Shown: positions 8,231-17,121 of the stretch, one piece after another | How positions within the stretch are numbered: position 1 is the first letter of the stretch | Layout: every line of letters starts with the position of its first letter | DNA from: Acetobacteraceae bacterium | GTDB taxonomy: Bacteria; Pseudomonadota; Alphaproteobacteria; Acetobacterales; Acetobacteraceae | Direction of reading: 5' to 3' | Length of the DNA: 32,000 nt | NCBI GenBank assembly: GCA_027483995.1 | Contig: JAIXTK010000197.1 | Span: 1 to 32,000 of the forward strand | Notes under the pieces: generated by a model | What the model saw: only the letters and a program-made list of their open reading frames with translations | Database searches by the model: none | What the model was told of the DNA's origin: nothing | Program-made: the position numbers and the translations under genes

Positions 8231-10402
8231 TCAACTGCCAGCGAAGCGGCGGACCACATTCTCCAGCAGGCGTGACACTGGACCATCAAAGCGGCCATCG
8301 CGCCAGAGGGATCCGCAGAAGGTGATGGACCCGACGGCGAAGACGGCGCCGCCAGAGGGGGTGTCGAAATAGGTGATCTCACCGCGCATCAGGTCCGGTG
8401 CGTTCTCGCCGCTGATGGTGTTGGACGCGCCCAGGAGTTCCTCGTGGACCGTGACGAAGGATTTGGGGGGATCTTCGGAGCGGGCCAGGATGACCGTGTT
8501 CTCGGGGGTGCCGAGCATGGGGTCGGCGCGATCGAGTTCGAACCCAGCGGCGCCGCCGCCAGACAAGCCGTAGTCGCCGACGATCTCCTCGTTGATGCCG
8601 GCGAAGACCCAGGCAAGTTCGCCTTCGTAGGAGGCGGGGAGACGGCGATAATAGGTGCCTTCGAACTTGCCCTGGCCGGAGAAGCCGACGCCGGCGAGTT
8701 GCTGGGGCGGGCGGCGGTTGCGGCGCCAAAGGCCACCCATTTGGCCGTCGATAGCGTTGTAGTATTCGCCGGGCTCTGCGGCCCAAGCGCGTATTCCGCC
8801 TTCCGCGCGGCGGATCTCGATCATGTGGGGACGGGCTTTGTCGCGGGCAATGCGCCAGTAGAAGCCGTTGCCGCCGAGGTAGCAGAGCTTGCCGCCGCTG
8901 TGAGTGTAGGCGGAGAGGGCGTCGAGTGTTCCGGGCGTGTGATACTCGGGGTGTGAGCCGGTGAGGACGGTCTTGTAGGGAGCGATGAGATCCACGCCTT
9001 CGTCATCGAGGTCCTCATCGGTCACGACGTCGAAGTCGAGGCCCTTTTCGGTAAGCCAAGCCAGGAGGTGGGTGTCGGCGGGGTAGTGGCGCAGGCCGGA
9101 GCCCAGCGGGTCGTTGAAGGTGAGGTAGCCCGGCCGGATGGTAAGGATGGGGCGCAGGCGGGAGGACAACGAGATGCCGCTGCCGTCGGCGTGCTTATTG
9201 TAAGTGGAGCGGCCGTAGAGGGGCCAGTGGTCGGCATTATGGGGATAGGCGCCCCATTCCTGCATGCGGGCCATATAGTCGCTGTCGGCATTGCCGCGGG
9301 CGTGGTTGGCGTAAGCTTGGTAGGTGAAAGTTGAGGCCAGGAAGGCGATGGGGGCGTGCGGGCCTTGCCGTTTCGGGAGGATGTAGAGCGGCAGCCAGTC
9401 CTCGCCGTCGGCGCAGGTGAGGTGCAGCGCGTAAGCCCCTGACCGCAGGGACGCCGGGACGTTGAAGGTGAAGCTGGCGTGCCAGCCGCAATCGTCGAGG
9501 TCGCCATCGTGGAAGTGGATGGCAGCGTAGTCCGATGGAGCATGGCGCCAGCAATGCTCGGTGCCGGACCAGCGCGCGCCGACGACGGCGCGGGTCGGCG
9601 CGTTGACCAGGGCGCCGTGGCGGTTCTGATGGCCGATGTCGACAATGGTCTGGCTGTCTATGGCCAAGCCGAAATCCCAGAGGGCGACGATGGGAAGGGG
9701 CGCGCGATCCAGTGCATTTGGCCAGGTGGCGATGGTACCGGCGAGAAGTGCGGGTTCCTCGATCTTGCCAGTGAAATGGTTGGTGGGGGCGTGCGGGGTT
9801 TCCGCTGCGATCAGGAGCGTGCCAGCGGAGGGAAGGCGCAGTGTTGGCGCAATGGCAGAAACGGTCACTGTGGTGCCGCGCTCGTCGGTCTGGCCGAGCA
9901 AGAGGGCGCCGGTGGTCGGATCGGCACAGAGCCATAGGCGGACCCAAAGGCGTGGGCGCAGTGGCGTGTCCGTCTGCAGGGTTACCGTGCCTCCGGGCCA
10001 GGAGAGTTCTGCCTGGGCGCCAACGGAGCCCGCGCGCAGGGTGACAATGGCCGTGGCGTCGGATTCCGCGAGTACGGTGCGGGTCACATGCGGGAGGCCG
10101 GGCTGGATCAGCGCGGTCCAGGTGCGAGGTGTAGTGGGGTTGCTTGCGGGGGCTGGTTCGATGCGGGCATAGGACCCGAGCGCGATCGGCTGGTGGGTGC
10201 CCTGGAAGTCGGTCGCGAAGACGCTGGAGAGGTCCTCGAACCGGAGGCCGGGGCCGGCGGGGTTGGGGTCACCGCTGATGACCCGGACCAGGCTGGCGCG
10301 GGCTGGGCCCGGGGTGCGGACGCCGATATGGGCGGTGAAGGTCTCACCGGGACGGTGGGAGAAGCGGTCCAGATAGCCTGTGATCGGCAGGGCTGCGTGC
10401 AT
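8231..10402 (-). CDS. N,N-dimethylformamidase beta (large) subunit-like protein
   Basis: A 723-residue protein whose C-terminal half resembles the large catalytic subunit of N,N-dimethylformamidase, an iron-dependent amidohydrolase. The middle (about residues 150-300, with TGKIEEPALLAG and GALVNAPTRAVVGARW) looks like a LamG/concanavalin-type beta domain. The conserved core includes FTYQAYANHARGN, RPGYLTFNDPLGSG, HLLAWLTEKGLDFDVVTDED and GSHPEYH with E486. The characterised enzyme binds iron through two Tyr and one Glu; E486 and a Tyr in FTYQAYAN are candidates, by analogy only. No gene for the small subunit is visible next to it. I chose ATG at 10402, with GGGAG read leftward about ten bases before it, rather than the 54-residue upstream extension. 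The real substrate is probably another amide. Confidence 0.82.
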   Translation of the reverse strand: MHAALPITGYLDRFSHRPGETFTAHIGVRTPGPARASLVRVISGDPNPAGPGLRFEDLSSVFATDFQGTHQPIALGSYARIEPAPASNPTTPRTWTALIQPGLPHVTRTVLAESDATAIVTLRAGSVGAQAELSWPGGTVTLQTDTPLRPRLWVRLWLCADPTTGALLLGQTDERGTTVTVSAIAPTLRLPSAGTLLIAAETPHAPTNHFTGKIEEPALLAGTIATWPNALDRAPLPIVALWDFGLAIDSQTIVDIGHQNRHGALVNAPTRAVVGARWSGTEHCWRHAPSDYAAIHFHDGDLDDCGWHASFTFNVPASLRSGAYALHLTCADGEDWLPLYILPKRQGPHAPIAFLASTFTYQAYANHARGNADSDYMARMQEWGAYPHNADHWPLYGRSTYNKHADGSGISLSSRLRPILTIRPGYLTFNDPLGSGLRHYPADTHLLAWLTEKGLDFDVVTDEDLDDEGVDLIAPYKTVLTGSHPEYHTPGTLDALSAYTHSGGKLCYLGGNGFYWRIARDKARPHMIEIRRAEGGIRAWAAEPGEYYNAIDGQMGGLWRRNRRPPQQLAGVGFSGQGKFEGTYYRRLPASYEGELAWVFAGINEEIVGDYGLSGGGAAGFELDRADPMLGTPENTVILARSEDPPKSFVTVHEELLGASNTISGENAPDLMRGEITYFDTPSGGAVFAVGSITFCGSLWRDGRFDGPVSRLLENVVRRFAGS

Positions 10403-10515
10403 CGTCCGTATTCTCCCGGCAGGAAACTTCCACTGATTATCTTGACGGGTTGGGTAGGCGTCCACGAAGATTTGCCCTTCGGCGCCGCTGCGCCGCAACA
10501 CAGGGAGAGTTTCCG
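10403..10515. promoter_or_regulatory. Divergent intergenic region between amidase-like operon and peptide transporter operon
   Basis: These 113 bases lie between two head-to-head operons and should hold promoters for both. A TTGACG at 10442-10447 resembles a -35 box for the rightward operon, but the best A/T-rich partner (AAGATT at 10467-10472) is weak and 19 bases away. A GC-rich inverted repeat occurs around 10480-10495. The GGGAG at 10503-10507 is the ribosome binding site of the binding-protein gene. Shared control of both operons is inference from the layout. Confidence 0.4.
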
Positions 10516-12102
10516 ATGGCACGGACCGGATGGAGGCCGCTTGGCTTTGCGGCCGCGATGACATTTATCGGCGCGCTGGGCAGCACCTCAGCGCTGGCGC
10601 AGGCATACAAATGCCCGAAGGTAGGGGGGGATTTCGTCTTCGGGCAGGAGGCGAACGTCAATTCCCTGGACCAGATGACCTCGACGACGATCTCCACGCG
10701 CAACGTGGCGATGAACGTCTTTGAGGCGTTGATGGCGCGCGACGAGAGCAACAATCCGATCACCGACCTGGCGGAAAGCTTTACGGAGTCGCCGGACGGG
10801 TTGATCTACACCTTCAAGCTGCGGCAGGGGGTGAAGTTCCACAACGGCAAGGCGATGACGTCGGCCGACGTGGTGGCCTCCTGGGACCGCTACAAGCGTG
10901 TGGCGGCCGAGCGCCAGATCCTGGACAACGTGGAGAAGTGGGAGGCTCCGGACGCCAGCACCTTTGTGGTGACGATGAAGAAGCGGCAGCCGACCTTCAT
11001 CGAGTTCATCAGCTCGTTCTCCCAACCGATCGTGATCATTCCGGCGGAGCTAAAGGACGACGCGCCGCAGCAGCTGCGCACGATCGGCACCGGGCCGTTC
11101 CAGCTGGTTGAGTTCCTGCCGGGAAGCCATGTGCGGCTGAAGCGCTATGACGGCTACACACCAAATACGAAATTCACCGAGCGGACCGGGTTCGGCGGCT
11201 ACAAGCAGGCCTGCTTCAACACGGTGACGTTCCGCATCGTGACCGAGCCGGGCGCGCGCGTCGCCGGGCTGCGCACGGGCGAGCTGCACGGGGTGGAGGA
11301 TATCCCGTTCACGTCGGTGGCCGACCTGAAGAAGGACAACCGCATCACCATCCTGCCGCTGGAGAACTGGTGGGTGCACATCGCTTCCGCCAACGCCTCC
11401 CAGGTGCCAACGGACAACGTGAAGTTCCGCCAGGCGGTGATGGCGTTGCTGGACAACGAGGAGATCATGGAAGCCTCGACGGACGGCAACTATAAGCTGA
11501 ACGTGGGTTTTCAGTATCCGCACCAGGCGAGCTACACCGATGCGGGTAAGGAGTTCTACAACCAGAAGAGCCCTGCCAAAGCAAAGGCACTGTTGGCAGA
11601 ATCCGGCTATAAGGGCGAGCCGGTGTTCCTTCTGACGAACAAGGACTATCCTTCGATGTACAATGCGTCTCTGGTGATGAGCCAGCAGATGCAATCGATC
11701 GGCATCAAGGCGGAGCTGAAGGTGGTGGACTGGCCGACAGCGGTGCAGATGGCAGCCGCGCCCTCGCCCTCGCCGGGCTGGAACTTCTTCTTCACCGGGT
11801 ACGGCACGCAGCCGGCATTGGGTGCGCTGGCGACCATGAATTTCTTCATGGGGACCAACCCGAACTACAAGCCGAAGCCTGGGCAGGAGGACAAGGTTCT
11901 GGCCGCTGAATGGGAGAACATGAACCTGAAGGTGGATCCGAAGGAGCGCCAGGCAGCGTTCGTGGCGATGCAGAAGCGCATCTTTGAGCAGGCCTATGTG
12001 TTCCCATTCGGGTCGCTCACCAAGGTGCAGGGGGTCCGGGCGAACGTGGTCGGCTACAAGCCGTTCCGCATTCCGCGCTTCTCCAACGTTTCCTTCCAGT
12101 GA
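10516..12102 (+). CDS. ABC transporter substrate-binding protein, peptide/nickel (family 5) type
   Basis: A 528-residue periplasmic solute-binding protein of SBP family 5 (DppA/OppA-like). The N-terminus is a signal peptide: basic MARTGWRP, a hydrophobic segment, and an ALAQA cleavage region near residues 26-30. Family hallmarks follow: the early VNSLDQMTS segment, a LAESFTESPDGLIYTFKLRQ-type motif and GVKFHNGKAMTSADVVASWDR. The domain continues through TIGTGPFQLVEF to a C-terminal VFPFGSLTKVQGV. Such proteins bind di- or oligopeptides, opines, glutathione or other amides and deliver them to the permeases. ATG at 10516 is preferred because GGGAG lies eight bases upstream and the signal peptide begins there; the frame is open to 10450. 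It is the first gene of a six-gene operon. Confidence 0.95.
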   Translation: MARTGWRPLGFAAAMTFIGALGSTSALAQAYKCPKVGGDFVFGQEANVNSLDQMTSTTISTRNVAMNVFEALMARDESNNPITDLAESFTESPDGLIYTFKLRQGVKFHNGKAMTSADVVASWDRYKRVAAERQILDNVEKWEAPDASTFVVTMKKRQPTFIEFISSFSQPIVIIPAELKDDAPQQLRTIGTGPFQLVEFLPGSHVRLKRYDGYTPNTKFTERTGFGGYKQACFNTVTFRIVTEPGARVAGLRTGELHGVEDIPFTSVADLKKDNRITILPLENWWVHIASANASQVPTDNVKFRQAVMALLDNEEIMEASTDGNYKLNVGFQYPHQASYTDAGKEFYNQKSPAKAKALLAESGYKGEPVFLLTNKDYPSMYNASLVMSQQMQSIGIKAELKVVDWPTAVQMAAAPSPSPGWNFFFTGYGTQPALGALATMNFFMGTNPNYKPKPGQEDKVLAAEWENMNLKVDPKERQAAFVAMQKRIFEQAYVFPFGSLTKVQGVRANVVGYKPFRIPRFSNVSFQ

Positions 12103-12119
12103 TGGGGGCCTGAACGCGG

Positions 12120-13070
12120 ATGTGGGGGGTTGCCCTGCGCAGCATCCTGGGGTCGCTCCCGGTGCTGTTGATCGTGAGCCTTATCACCTTCGGGTTGATG
12201 CGGCTCATTCCGGGCGACCCCGCCGCAGCGATTGCGGGAATGTCGGCGACGGCGGATCAGCTCGCGCTGATCCGCAAGGACCTTGGGCTGGATGAGCCGT
12301 TCGTAGTCCAGCTCGTCAAATGGTATGGAGGGCTGCTGCAGGGCAACCTGGGACGGTCCATCCTGATGGGCCAGGACGTGCTCCAGGTAACGCTCATCCG
12401 GCTACCGGTGACGATCGCCTTGGCGATGTATGCATTGGTGCTGACCTTGCTGCTGGGCATGGTGAGCGGGATCGTGGCGGCGCTGCGCCAGAACACGCTG
12501 GTGGATCAGCTCGCCATGGTCTTCTCGATGATCGGCATCTCGGTGCCGAACTTCTTTCTTGGGCTGCTGATGATCCTACTGTTTGCGGTGCATCTGGGGT
12601 GGCTGCCGACTGGTGGGTACATCCCGTTGTGGCAGGACCCAATCGGTTGGCTTCGTACTTCCACCATGCCTGCGCTATCACTGGCACTGCTGCAGATGGG
12701 GCTGCTGGCGCGGATCACGCGATCTACCATGCTGGAAGTGCTGCGGCAGGACTATATCCGCACCGCCCGGGCGAAGGGGCTGCCTCGGCGGGTTGTCGTG
12801 GTGAAGCACGCGCTGACAAACGCACTGATCCCGATCACGACCGTGGTAGGCATTATCATCAGCCTTTCGATTTCGGGTGCGGTTGTGACGGAGAGCCTAT
12901 TCTCTATTCCGGGCATGGGCCAGTTGCTGACGCAGGCGGTGCTGAACCGGGACTATCCGATGGTGCAAGGTGGGCTGCTGCTGACGACCACGTTCCTGGT
13001 TCTGGTGAACATACTCGTCGATATTGCCTACGCCATTCTTGACCCCAGGGTGCGCTATGAACGGTCCTGA
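12120..13070 (+). CDS. ABC transporter permease, DppB type
   Basis: A 316-residue inner-membrane permease of the binding-protein-dependent transport family. It begins with a hydrophobic helix (SILGSLPVLLIVSLITFGLM) and the MRLIPGDPAAAI sequence typical of DppB/OppB proteins. Further hydrophobic segments follow, with the EAA-type cytoplasmic loop RQDYIRTARAKGLPRRVVVVKHALTNA that contacts the ATPases. The end, NILVDIAYAILDPRVRYE, is also typical of DppB. It sits 17 bases after the binding-protein gene and overlaps the next permease gene by 14 bases, so the pair is translated together to form the membrane channel. The start is ATG at 12120; the Shine-Dalgarno is poor, but no better in-frame start precedes it. 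Confidence 0.95.
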   Translation: MWGVALRSILGSLPVLLIVSLITFGLMRLIPGDPAAAIAGMSATADQLALIRKDLGLDEPFVVQLVKWYGGLLQGNLGRSILMGQDVLQVTLIRLPVTIALAMYALVLTLLLGMVSGIVAALRQNTLVDQLAMVFSMIGISVPNFFLGLLMILLFAVHLGWLPTGGYIPLWQDPIGWLRTSTMPALSLALLQMGLLARITRSTMLEVLRQDYIRTARAKGLPRRVVVVKHALTNALIPITTVVGIIISLSISGAVVTESLFSIPGMGQLLTQAVLNRDYPMVQGGLLLTTTFLVLVNILVDIAYAILDPRVRYERS

Positions 13071-13986
13071 ACTGGTGGCGGCGCGGCCGGCGACGGATGA
13101 CGCGCCGCTTGAGGAGGAGTTCGAGGTTTCCGCCAAGCGCCAGGCACCCTGGCGAATGACGGTACGGCGCCTGTTCAGGCACCGGTTGTTCCTGATGGGG
13201 CTTTGCCTGTGTTCGATCATTCTGTTGGCTGGGGTGTTCGCACAGCTTATCTCCACGGCGGACCCAGTGCGGCTGGCGATGCGCTGGCGCTTTCGGGCGC
13301 CAGGCGTTGATGGCTTCGTGTTCGGGACGGACAACTTTGGCCGGTCGCTTTGGGCGCGCGTGGTCTTCGGGGCCCAGCTGTCGCTCTATATTGGGTTCTC
13401 CGTTGTGTTGCTGAATGCAGTATTCGGGACCCTGATTGGGGCGGCCGCGGGGTATTTTCGAAGGCTGGACAATGCCCTGATGCGGGTGAACGACGCCATG
13501 ATGGCGTTTCCTGCAATCTTGTTGGCGATCGCCATCACCGCTGTATTGGGGGCGTCGACTTTCAATGCGATCCTGGCCCTCTCGATCGTATACATCCCGC
13601 GGACCGCTCGGATTGTGCGGGCGAGCGTGATTGTGCTTCGAGAAATGGAATATGTTCAGGCAGCGGTGGCGGCAGGGGCCGGGCACTGGCGCATTCTGCG
13701 GCGGCATATCCTGCCGAACGCGATGGCGCCGCTGATCGTGCAGCTTTCGTTTCTGTTCGCCTATGCGGTTCTGTCGGAGGCAACGCTTTCATTCCTTGGG
13801 CTGGGCGCGGTGCCGCCAACGCCGACTTGGGGAAACATTATGGCGGAGGGTCGGCAGTATCTTGTCGAGGCGCCTTGGATCATCACAATTCCTGGTATCG
13901 CGCTGATGATCACGGTCATGGGGCTGAATCTGCTCGGTGACGGGCTGCGTGACGTGCTCGACCCGAGGCTCAGGATTCAACAATGA
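13057..13986 (+). CDS. ABC transporter permease, DppC type
   Basis: A 309-residue second permease of the importer. The N-terminal cytoplasmic stretch is followed by the first membrane helix (LFLMGLCLCSIILLAGVFAQ) and the FVFGTDNFGRSLWARVVFG motif characteristic of DppC/OppC. The EAA loop appears as EYVQAAVAAGAGHWRILRRH, and the protein ends with LLGDGLRDVLDPRLRIQ, also diagnostic. I chose ATG at 13057 because it overlaps the preceding stop; the frame is open to 13024, but the extra 11 residues would lie deep inside the upstream gene. The stop overlaps the first ATPase start as ATGA (13983-13986). It should pair with the DppB-type permease as a heterodimer. Confidence 0.95.
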   Translation: MNGPELVAARPATDDAPLEEEFEVSAKRQAPWRMTVRRLFRHRLFLMGLCLCSIILLAGVFAQLISTADPVRLAMRWRFRAPGVDGFVFGTDNFGRSLWARVVFGAQLSLYIGFSVVLLNAVFGTLIGAAAGYFRRLDNALMRVNDAMMAFPAILLAIAITAVLGASTFNAILALSIVYIPRTARIVRASVIVLREMEYVQAAVAAGAGHWRILRRHILPNAMAPLIVQLSFLFAYAVLSEATLSFLGLGAVPPTPTWGNIMAEGRQYLVEAPWIITIPGIALMITVMGLNLLGDGLRDVLDPRLRIQQ

Positions 13987-14969
13987 GTTTATTGGAAGTC
14001 AGGAACCTCACCACCGCTTTCCAGACTGAGCGGGGAGAGGTGACCGCCGTGGAGGACGTGAGCTTCAACGTTGACGAGGGTGAGATCCTTGGCATCGTTG
14101 GGGAGTCTGGCAGCGGAAAGAGCGTGACAGCGCTTACGATCATGGGCTTGCTGCCGCAGCCGCCGGCCAGGATTGCTTCTGGGTCAATCAAGTTCGCTGG
14201 CAATGAGCTCACGACTATGCCGGAACGGCGCATGGAGACGATCCGTGGCTCCGGGATCTCCATGGTGTTCCAAGAGCCGATGACATCATTGAACCCGGTG
14301 TTCACAATCGGCGAGCAGATCATGGAGACGCTGCGCGCGCATGAGCGGCTCAGCCAGCGCGAGCAATATGCCCGTGCCGTGTCGATGTTAGACAAGGTTG
14401 GTATCCCCTCCGCGGCGAAGCGGATGTCGGACTATCCACACCAATTGTCGGGCGGGCAGCGGCAACGGGTGATGATTGCCATGGCCCTGGCCTGCAATCC
14501 GAAACTGCTGATTGCCGATGAGCCGACAACTGCCTTGGATGTGACGATCCAGGCCCAGGTTCTCGATCTGCTGATGGATTTGCGTGATGAACTTGGCATG
14601 GCGATCATTGTGATTACGCACAACATGGGCGTGATTGCCGAGACGGCAGACCGTGTTCTGGTGATGTATGCCGGCAGGATCGTGGAGCAGGCATCGGTTG
14701 TGGAACTTTTTGAGCAGCCCCGTCATCCCTACACGCGCGGATTGCTTTCGTGCGTACCGACATTGGAGCAGGAAGCAGAGCGCCTGGTCGCAATTCCGGG
14801 GTCGCTGCCGGAGCCTGCGCGCCGTCCCCCGGGATGCCGGTTCGCGCCACGATGCCGATTCCGGGTGGAGGCATGCCGTAGCGCAATCCCGCCGCTGGTG
14901 GAGGAGCAGCACGGCCACTTCGTTGCATGTATCCGAACAGGGGAATTGCTGCCGAAGGTGATCGCATGA
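13983..14969 (+). CDS. ABC transporter ATP-binding protein, DppD/OppD type
   Basis: A 328-residue ATPase that powers the importer. The Walker A motif is GESGSGKS (residues 40-47), a Q-loop is visible in [14 protein letters not shown], the signature is LSGGQRQRV, the Walker B is [12 protein letters not shown] and the switch His is in ITHNMG. The C-terminal oligopeptide/dipeptide ATPase extension is present, with [10 protein letters not shown] and a Cys-rich [15 protein letters not shown] segment that in relatives can bind an iron-sulfur cluster. Start and stop both overlap neighbouring genes as ATGA, which fits tight stoichiometric expression. It is expected to form a heterodimer with the second ATPase. 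Confidence 0.96.
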   Translation: MSLLEVRNLTTAFQTERGEVTAVEDVSFNVDEGEILGIVGESGSGKSVTALTIMGLLPQPPARIASGSIKFAGNELTTMPERRMETIRGSGISMVFQEPMTSLNPVFTIGEQIMETLRAHERLSQREQYARAVSMLDKVGIPSAAKRMSDYPHQLSGGQRQRVMIAMALACNPKLLIADEPTTALDVTIQAQVLDLLMDLRDELGMAIIVITHNMGVIAETADRVLVMYAGRIVEQASVVELFEQPRHPYTRGLLSCVPTLEQEAERLVAIPGSLPEPARRPPGCRFAPRCRFRVEACRSAIPPLVEEQHGHFVACIRTGELLPKVIA

Positions 14970-15952
14970 CCCCACTGATCGAGTTTTCGGGTTTGTCGAA
15001 GCATTTCCCGGTGCGATCGGGAGGATTGTTTCGTCGGACCGTGACGCCGCTGAGGGCTGTGGACGATGTGTCGTTGTCCATCAACAGCGGGGAAACACTG
15101 GGGCTGGTGGGTGAGAGCGGGTGTGGGAAGTCGACCTTAGGCCGTCTGTTGATCCGGCTGATGGAACCGACTGGGGGAAGCATTCGGTTCGACGGCCAGG
15201 AAATCACTGGGTTGAATGCGAAGGCAATGCGGCCTCACCGAAAGGCCATGCAGATTGTCTTTCAGGACCCCTACGGAGCACTTAACCCGCGCATGATGGT
15301 GGAGGACATCGTCATGGAGCCGTTGTTGATCCATGGCGCGAAGCCGGATGCTAACAGCAGGCGGCTGGTAGGGGAGATGCTGAAGCTTGTCGGCCTGCCG
15401 ACAAGAGCGCGCGATCGATTTCCGCACGAGTTTTCGGGTGGGCAGCGGCAGCGCGTTGGTATTGCGCGGGCCTTGGTACTGCGGCCACGCTTTGTGGTGT
15501 GCGATGAGCCTGTGTCGGCGCTGGATGTTTCCGTGCAGGCGCAGATCGTGAACCTCCTCCAGGATTTGCAGAAGGAACTTGGTCTCACTTACCTGTTCAT
15601 CGCCCATGATCTGTCGGTCGTGAAGCATATCTCCGATCGGGTCGCAGTGATGTACCTGGGCAAGGTCGTGGAGGTTGCGGACAAGCGGGCCATCTACGCC
15701 AGCCCACAGCATCCCTATACTCAGGCGCTTATCGGTGCAGTGCCTGTGCTGAATCCGCGGGTGCGGGGGCGAGGGAAGCGCCAGCGGATTTCCGGTGACA
15801 TTCCGAGTGCACTCAACCCGCCATCCGGGTGCCGTTTCCATACGCGGTGCCCGCACGTGATGCCAATCTGCAGGGAGACGTTGCCACCCTTGCTGGAAAC
15901 GGCACCGGGACACGGAGTGGCGTGCCACCTGATGACGCAGACAAGAGCCTGA
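14966..15952 (+). CDS. ABC transporter ATP-binding protein, DppF/OppF type
   Basis: A 328-residue partner ATPase. Visible motifs are Walker A GESGCGKS (residues 49-56), Q-loop [14 protein letters not shown], signature FSGGQRQRV, Walker [15 protein letters not shown] and switch FIAHDLSVV. The C-terminal extension contains [11 protein letters not shown] and the Cys motif [16 protein letters not shown] chose ATG at 14966, which overlaps the previous stop as ATGA; the frame is open to 14927, but the added residues would fall in the upstream gene. The order binding protein, B, C, D, F is the standard Dpp/Opp layout, so the transporter appears complete. Confidence 0.96.
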   Translation: MTPLIEFSGLSKHFPVRSGGLFRRTVTPLRAVDDVSLSINSGETLGLVGESGCGKSTLGRLLIRLMEPTGGSIRFDGQEITGLNAKAMRPHRKAMQIVFQDPYGALNPRMMVEDIVMEPLLIHGAKPDANSRRLVGEMLKLVGLPTRARDRFPHEFSGGQRQRVGIARALVLRPRFVVCDEPVSALDVSVQAQIVNLLQDLQKELGLTYLFIAHDLSVVKHISDRVAVMYLGKVVEVADKRAIYASPQHPYTQALIGAVPVLNPRVRGRGKRQRISGDIPSALNPPSGCRFHTRCPHVMPICRETLPPLLETAPGHGVACHLMTQTRA

Positions 15953-15968
15953 ACGAAGGGACGAAACG

Positions 15969-16991
15969 ATGTCGGACGCTGCCCGTTCGCGCCTGATACC
16001 CGAAGTTGATTTCGATGCGGAGGGAAAGCAGACTGGTTTTGTGCGGCTGTTTCATTCCGTGCATAGCTCTGCATACGGCTTCATCCCCATCCCGATTGTT
16101 GTGATCAAGAATGGGGCGGGCCCAACGGCTCTATTCGTTTCGGGCAATCACGGGGACGAATATGAGGGGCAGGTTGCACTTTCCAACCTGGCCAAATCGC
16201 TTGATCCATCCCAGATCAAGGGGCGTGTGATCATCCTGCCGATGGCAAACTTCCCCGCCGCGATGGCGGGACGACGTACCTCACCTCTCGACGAAGGAAA
16301 CCTGAACCGTACGTTCCCGGGAAATCCCGATGGGACGGTGACGCAGCAGATTGCTTTCTTTATCGAACACGTTCTGATTCCGATGGCCGATGTGGTCTGC
16401 GATCTCCATTCGGGCGGGTCGTCGTTGATGTATGTGCCGTGTGCGCTCATCAAGCGGGTGTCGGATCCAGCGCGCCATGCGCAGCAGGTCGCGTTGCTGC
16501 GGGCATTTGGGTCGCCGCTGGCGTATGTCTCCGGCGGTGGCAATGGAACGGGCACTGACAGTACACTCATGGGTGGCGCAGAGAGGGCGGGAAAGCTGGC
16601 TGTCGGAACTGAGTTGGGTGGCTCAGGCCAGGTGACACCCGCGGCGCTGCGGATCGTTGAACGGGGCTTACGCAACGTGCTGGTGCAAATGGGCATACTG
16701 CCCCGGAAAATGAGGCTGAAGGGCGAGGACACCCGGTTTCTCAATGTGGGCGGGCCGGATTACTTCGTTTACGCTCCTGACAGTGGAGTGTTTGAGCCCG
16801 TTGTGGAACTGGGCGATGAGGTGCGGAAGGGGCAACTTGCGGGGCGCATACACTTTCCGGAGACCCCCTGGGCCTCAGCGGTGGAGTTTCGCTTCGGGCG
16901 TGAGGGTTTCGTGCTTTGCAAGCGGGTGCCTGGCCGCACAAGCCGAGGCGACTGTCTGTTCCATCTGGGAACCGATGCGACCCTGGAGTAA
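15969..16991 (+). CDS. Succinylglutamate desuccinylase/aspartoacylase family deacylase
   Basis: A 340-residue zinc-dependent amidohydrolase of the AstE/AspA (M14-related) family. The zinc site is visible as SGNHGDEYEG (H61, E64) and CDLHSGG (H147), substrate-binding residues as GNLNRTFPG, and the catalytic Glu is probably E215 in TELGGSGQ. The C-terminal third forms the beta domain typical of the family. Members cleave N-acyl amino acids; one well-known branch (DoeB) deacetylates N-acetyl-diaminobutyrate in ectoine breakdown, but no other ectoine-degradation gene is present here. AAGGGA at 15956-15961 supports the start. It lies 16 bases after the last transporter gene and probably acts on what that transporter imports. 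Confidence 0.92.
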   Translation: MSDAARSRLIPEVDFDAEGKQTGFVRLFHSVHSSAYGFIPIPIVVIKNGAGPTALFVSGNHGDEYEGQVALSNLAKSLDPSQIKGRVIILPMANFPAAMAGRRTSPLDEGNLNRTFPGNPDGTVTQQIAFFIEHVLIPMADVVCDLHSGGSSLMYVPCALIKRVSDPARHAQQVALLRAFGSPLAYVSGGGNGTGTDSTLMGGAERAGKLAVGTELGGSGQVTPAALRIVERGLRNVLVQMGILPRKMRLKGEDTRFLNVGGPDYFVYAPDSGVFEPVVELGDEVRKGQLAGRIHFPETPWASAVEFRFGREGFVLCKRVPGRTSRGDCLFHLGTDATLE

Positions 16992-17121
16992 GTGGGGCTG
17001 GTGATGGTGGCGCGTGATCGCCTTAAGTTGATCCGGCCACCTGATTTGCGAGGGTTATGACGGCTGCCGTCGCAGACCATCGTGTGATATAAACGATTAA
17101 TCTTTCCCGGGGGGTGGGACC
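16992..17121. promoter_or_regulatory. Intergenic region upstream of the OmpA-family gene; possible promoter
   Basis: These 130 bases separate the transporter operon from the envelope genes. A TATAAA at 17088-17093 in a locally A/T-rich patch could be a -10 box, with a poor -35 (TGCCGT, 17065-17070) 17 bases upstream. No strong intrinsic terminator for the preceding operon is seen; the only nearby hairpin (17009-17022) has a four-base stem and no T tract. The change of gene content suggests a new transcription unit begins here. Confidence 0.35.

Noticed and set aside
7108-8325. 405-codon open frame on the + strand
   Set aside because: It lies opposite the LDH2-family gene, which has clear family motifs and a good ribosome binding site; the frame has no recognisable domain.
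17009-17022. Small hairpin after the deacylase gene as a terminator
   Set aside because: The stem is only four base pairs and no T tract follows.
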